Source: Vulcanisaeta distributa JCM 11213
GTDB lineage: Archaea; Thermoproteota; Thermoprotei; Thermoproteales; Thermocladiaceae
Reading direction: 5' to 3'
Assembly (NCBI GenBank): GCA_001316125.1
Contig: BBCS01000001.1
Coordinates: forward strand, 310,001-374,000
Length of the DNA stretch: 64,000 nucleotides
Below the pieces are notes generated by a model that was given only the letters and a program-made list of their open reading frames with translations, was not told the origin of the DNA and searched no databases. Made by a program: the position numbers and the translations under genes. Below are positions 63,187 to 64,000 of this stretch, piece by piece (within the stretch, counting starts at the first letter, position 1; each line of letters opens with the position of its first letter).

Positions 63187-64000
63187 TCACCTCTTACGGC
63201 TCCTTCTACTTCTCTTCTTAGTTGTAACCTGTTGACTTTGTTTAATTAATTCAGTATTTAATCCCATATAATGTTGATATATTTGTAAATTACCAGCTTC
63301 ATTAAGTATTGCTATTAATGGTGGCGGGTTCCATAATAGGTAATTTATTTCATTTTCGTTAATATTTTCGAATGCAAAAATATTGATATGCATATTCATT
63401 TCCTTAGCTCTATTAATAAGAACAGTGGCTAGCTCATCCCTTGCGTTAAATGTTAGTAAGTATATGCTCTGGGAGGCAATATTTCCTAAGTTACTTATTA
63501 AGTTCTGATACCTATTAAGTGGCTCCTCGCGTAATTCAGAGATTGATAACTTAAACATGTTTCTATGTATAGTGTTCTCGTCGCATAATATTCTTACTTT
63601 ATTCCCTATCTCATAACGTATGCAGTGACCATTTTTTAATTGCGTTAAGACTTTATCTGTACTAATATTAGTGTCATAATGTATTAACTTATCAGCATCG
63701 ATTATAACAACCTCTATATAGTAAGACGGCCTTATTAAGAATTCATATGTTTCCTCATCAGGTGGGTAGGCGAAGAGGTGTAAGTTTTCTAGGTAATCTA
63801 TTGATTTATAGAAAAGCTCATCACCTCTGCTAGATATTTTCTCTACTAGGTCTCTTGTGTATACGTTGTCCAGTAAGCCTGATATGGCATTAACATCGCT
63901 AAAGTCAATGGTTTTTAGCCTATTAACCTGGCCGTGAGTCACATTAATTACTTCGTCGTTATAAGGTGCTGGACTTTCAAGTTTTGTAAAAATGGTGACC
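63187..64000 (-). CDS. cas3': Cas3' helicase, C-terminal part, runs off the window
   Basis: The frame is open to the right edge and reads VTIFTKLESPAPYNDEVINV before the GTG at 63942, so GTG is not the true start. APYNDEVIN, then IDFSDVNAIS and LLDNVYTRDLVEK, is typical of the region after the helicase core of Cas3 proteins. No helicase motif is in view; those would lie beyond 64000. The tail is basic (TTKKRSRRSRKR). Position directly before cas3'' supports the call. About 270 residues are seen of an expected 500-600. Confidence 0.68.
   Translation of the reverse strand, partial: VTIFTKLESPAPYNDEVINVTHGQVNRLKTIDFSDVNAISGLLDNVYTRDLVEKISSRGDELFYKSIDYLENLHLFAYPPDEETYEFLIRPSYYIEVVIIDADKLIHYDTNISTDKVLTQLKNGHCIRYEIGNKVRILCDENTIHRNMFKLSISELREEPLNRYQNLISNLGNIASQSIYLLTFNARDELATVLINRAKEMNMHINIFAFENINENEINYLLWNPPPLIAILNEAGNLQIYQHYMGLNTELIKQSQQVTTKKRSRRSRKR

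Noticed and set aside
1..64000. Programmed frameshifting or phase variation at G runs as a regulatory system
   Set aside because: The breaks affect essential genes and a tRNA acceptor stem and include indels outside G runs, so error explains more. I keep the run-length bias as a finding but do not call it biology.

Overview
The window looks like chromosome of a hyperthermophilic crenarchaeon of the Thermoproteales, close to Vulcanisaeta or Caldivirga. I infer this from gene content and style, not from a database search. Supporting signs are bifunctional fructose-1,6-bisphosphate aldolase/phosphatase, a gluconate dehydratase of the archaeal Entner-Doudoroff pathway, archaeal HMG-CoA reductase, KH-domain aCPSF1, a family 5 uracil-DNA glycosylase, tRNA genes with introns at non-canonical positions, candidate C/D box guide RNAs, Pyrobaculum-type PaREP families, a type I-A CRISPR-Cas locus with 25-base repeats, and TATA boxes close to start codons (leaderless genes).

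Most long genes are split by single-base indels, very often in runs of G or C. Runs of exactly seven G or C recur throughout, and where a conserved motif or RNA stem allows a check, four is usually the expected number. Essential genes (tryptophanyl-tRNA synthetase, aCPSF1, HMG-CoA reductase) are broken the same way, so I treat this mainly as a sequence-quality problem. I annotate the reconstructed genes as single features spanning their fragments and note the breaks. Junction coordinates are approximate.

Layout. 0-3 kb: transglutaminase-like/MoxR/DUF58 membrane operon. 3-5.4 kb: two tandem acyl-CoA dehydrogenases. 5.4-13.6 kb: uracil-DNA glycosylase, PUA protein, trpS, dipeptidase, FBP aldolase/phosphatase, cytosine methyltransferase, zinc ribbon protein, hydrolase and an ATPase pair. 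14 kb: intron-containing tRNA-Thr and a PaREP1-like remnant. 14.6-21.8 kb: MFS transporter, gluconate dehydratase, metal-receptor-like binding protein, a convergent pair of candidate C/D box sRNAs and aldehyde dehydrogenase. 22-30 kb: surface protein, protein-L-isoaspartate methyltransferase, MFS transporter, NCS1 permease with nucleoside phosphorylase, phosphohexomutase. 30-36 kb: zinc ribbon protein, Hrq1/SftH-like helicase, flippase-like protein, cysteine hydrolase, roadblock protein. 36-39 kb: HMG-CoA reductase divergent from a thiolase/DUF35 pair. 39-47 kb: KaiC-like ATPase, acyl-CoA synthetase, another candidate C/D box RNA, DMT permease, membrane-anchored GH15 glucoamylase, aCPSF1.

47-64 kb is accessory: two convergent PaREP2b-like genes, an intron-containing tRNA-Pro with a truncated surface-protein fragment beside it, two tandem retropepsin-like proteases, an archaeal AAA ATPase, small unknown genes, an AbrB-like remnant, a hydrophobic small protein, a McrBC-like modification-dependent restriction locus, a 16-repeat CRISPR array, and cas6, cas8a, cas3'' and cas3' running off the right edge. 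The last 8.5 kb is a defence island combining restriction of modified DNA with CRISPR interference. Adaptation genes and cas5/cas7 are not in view.
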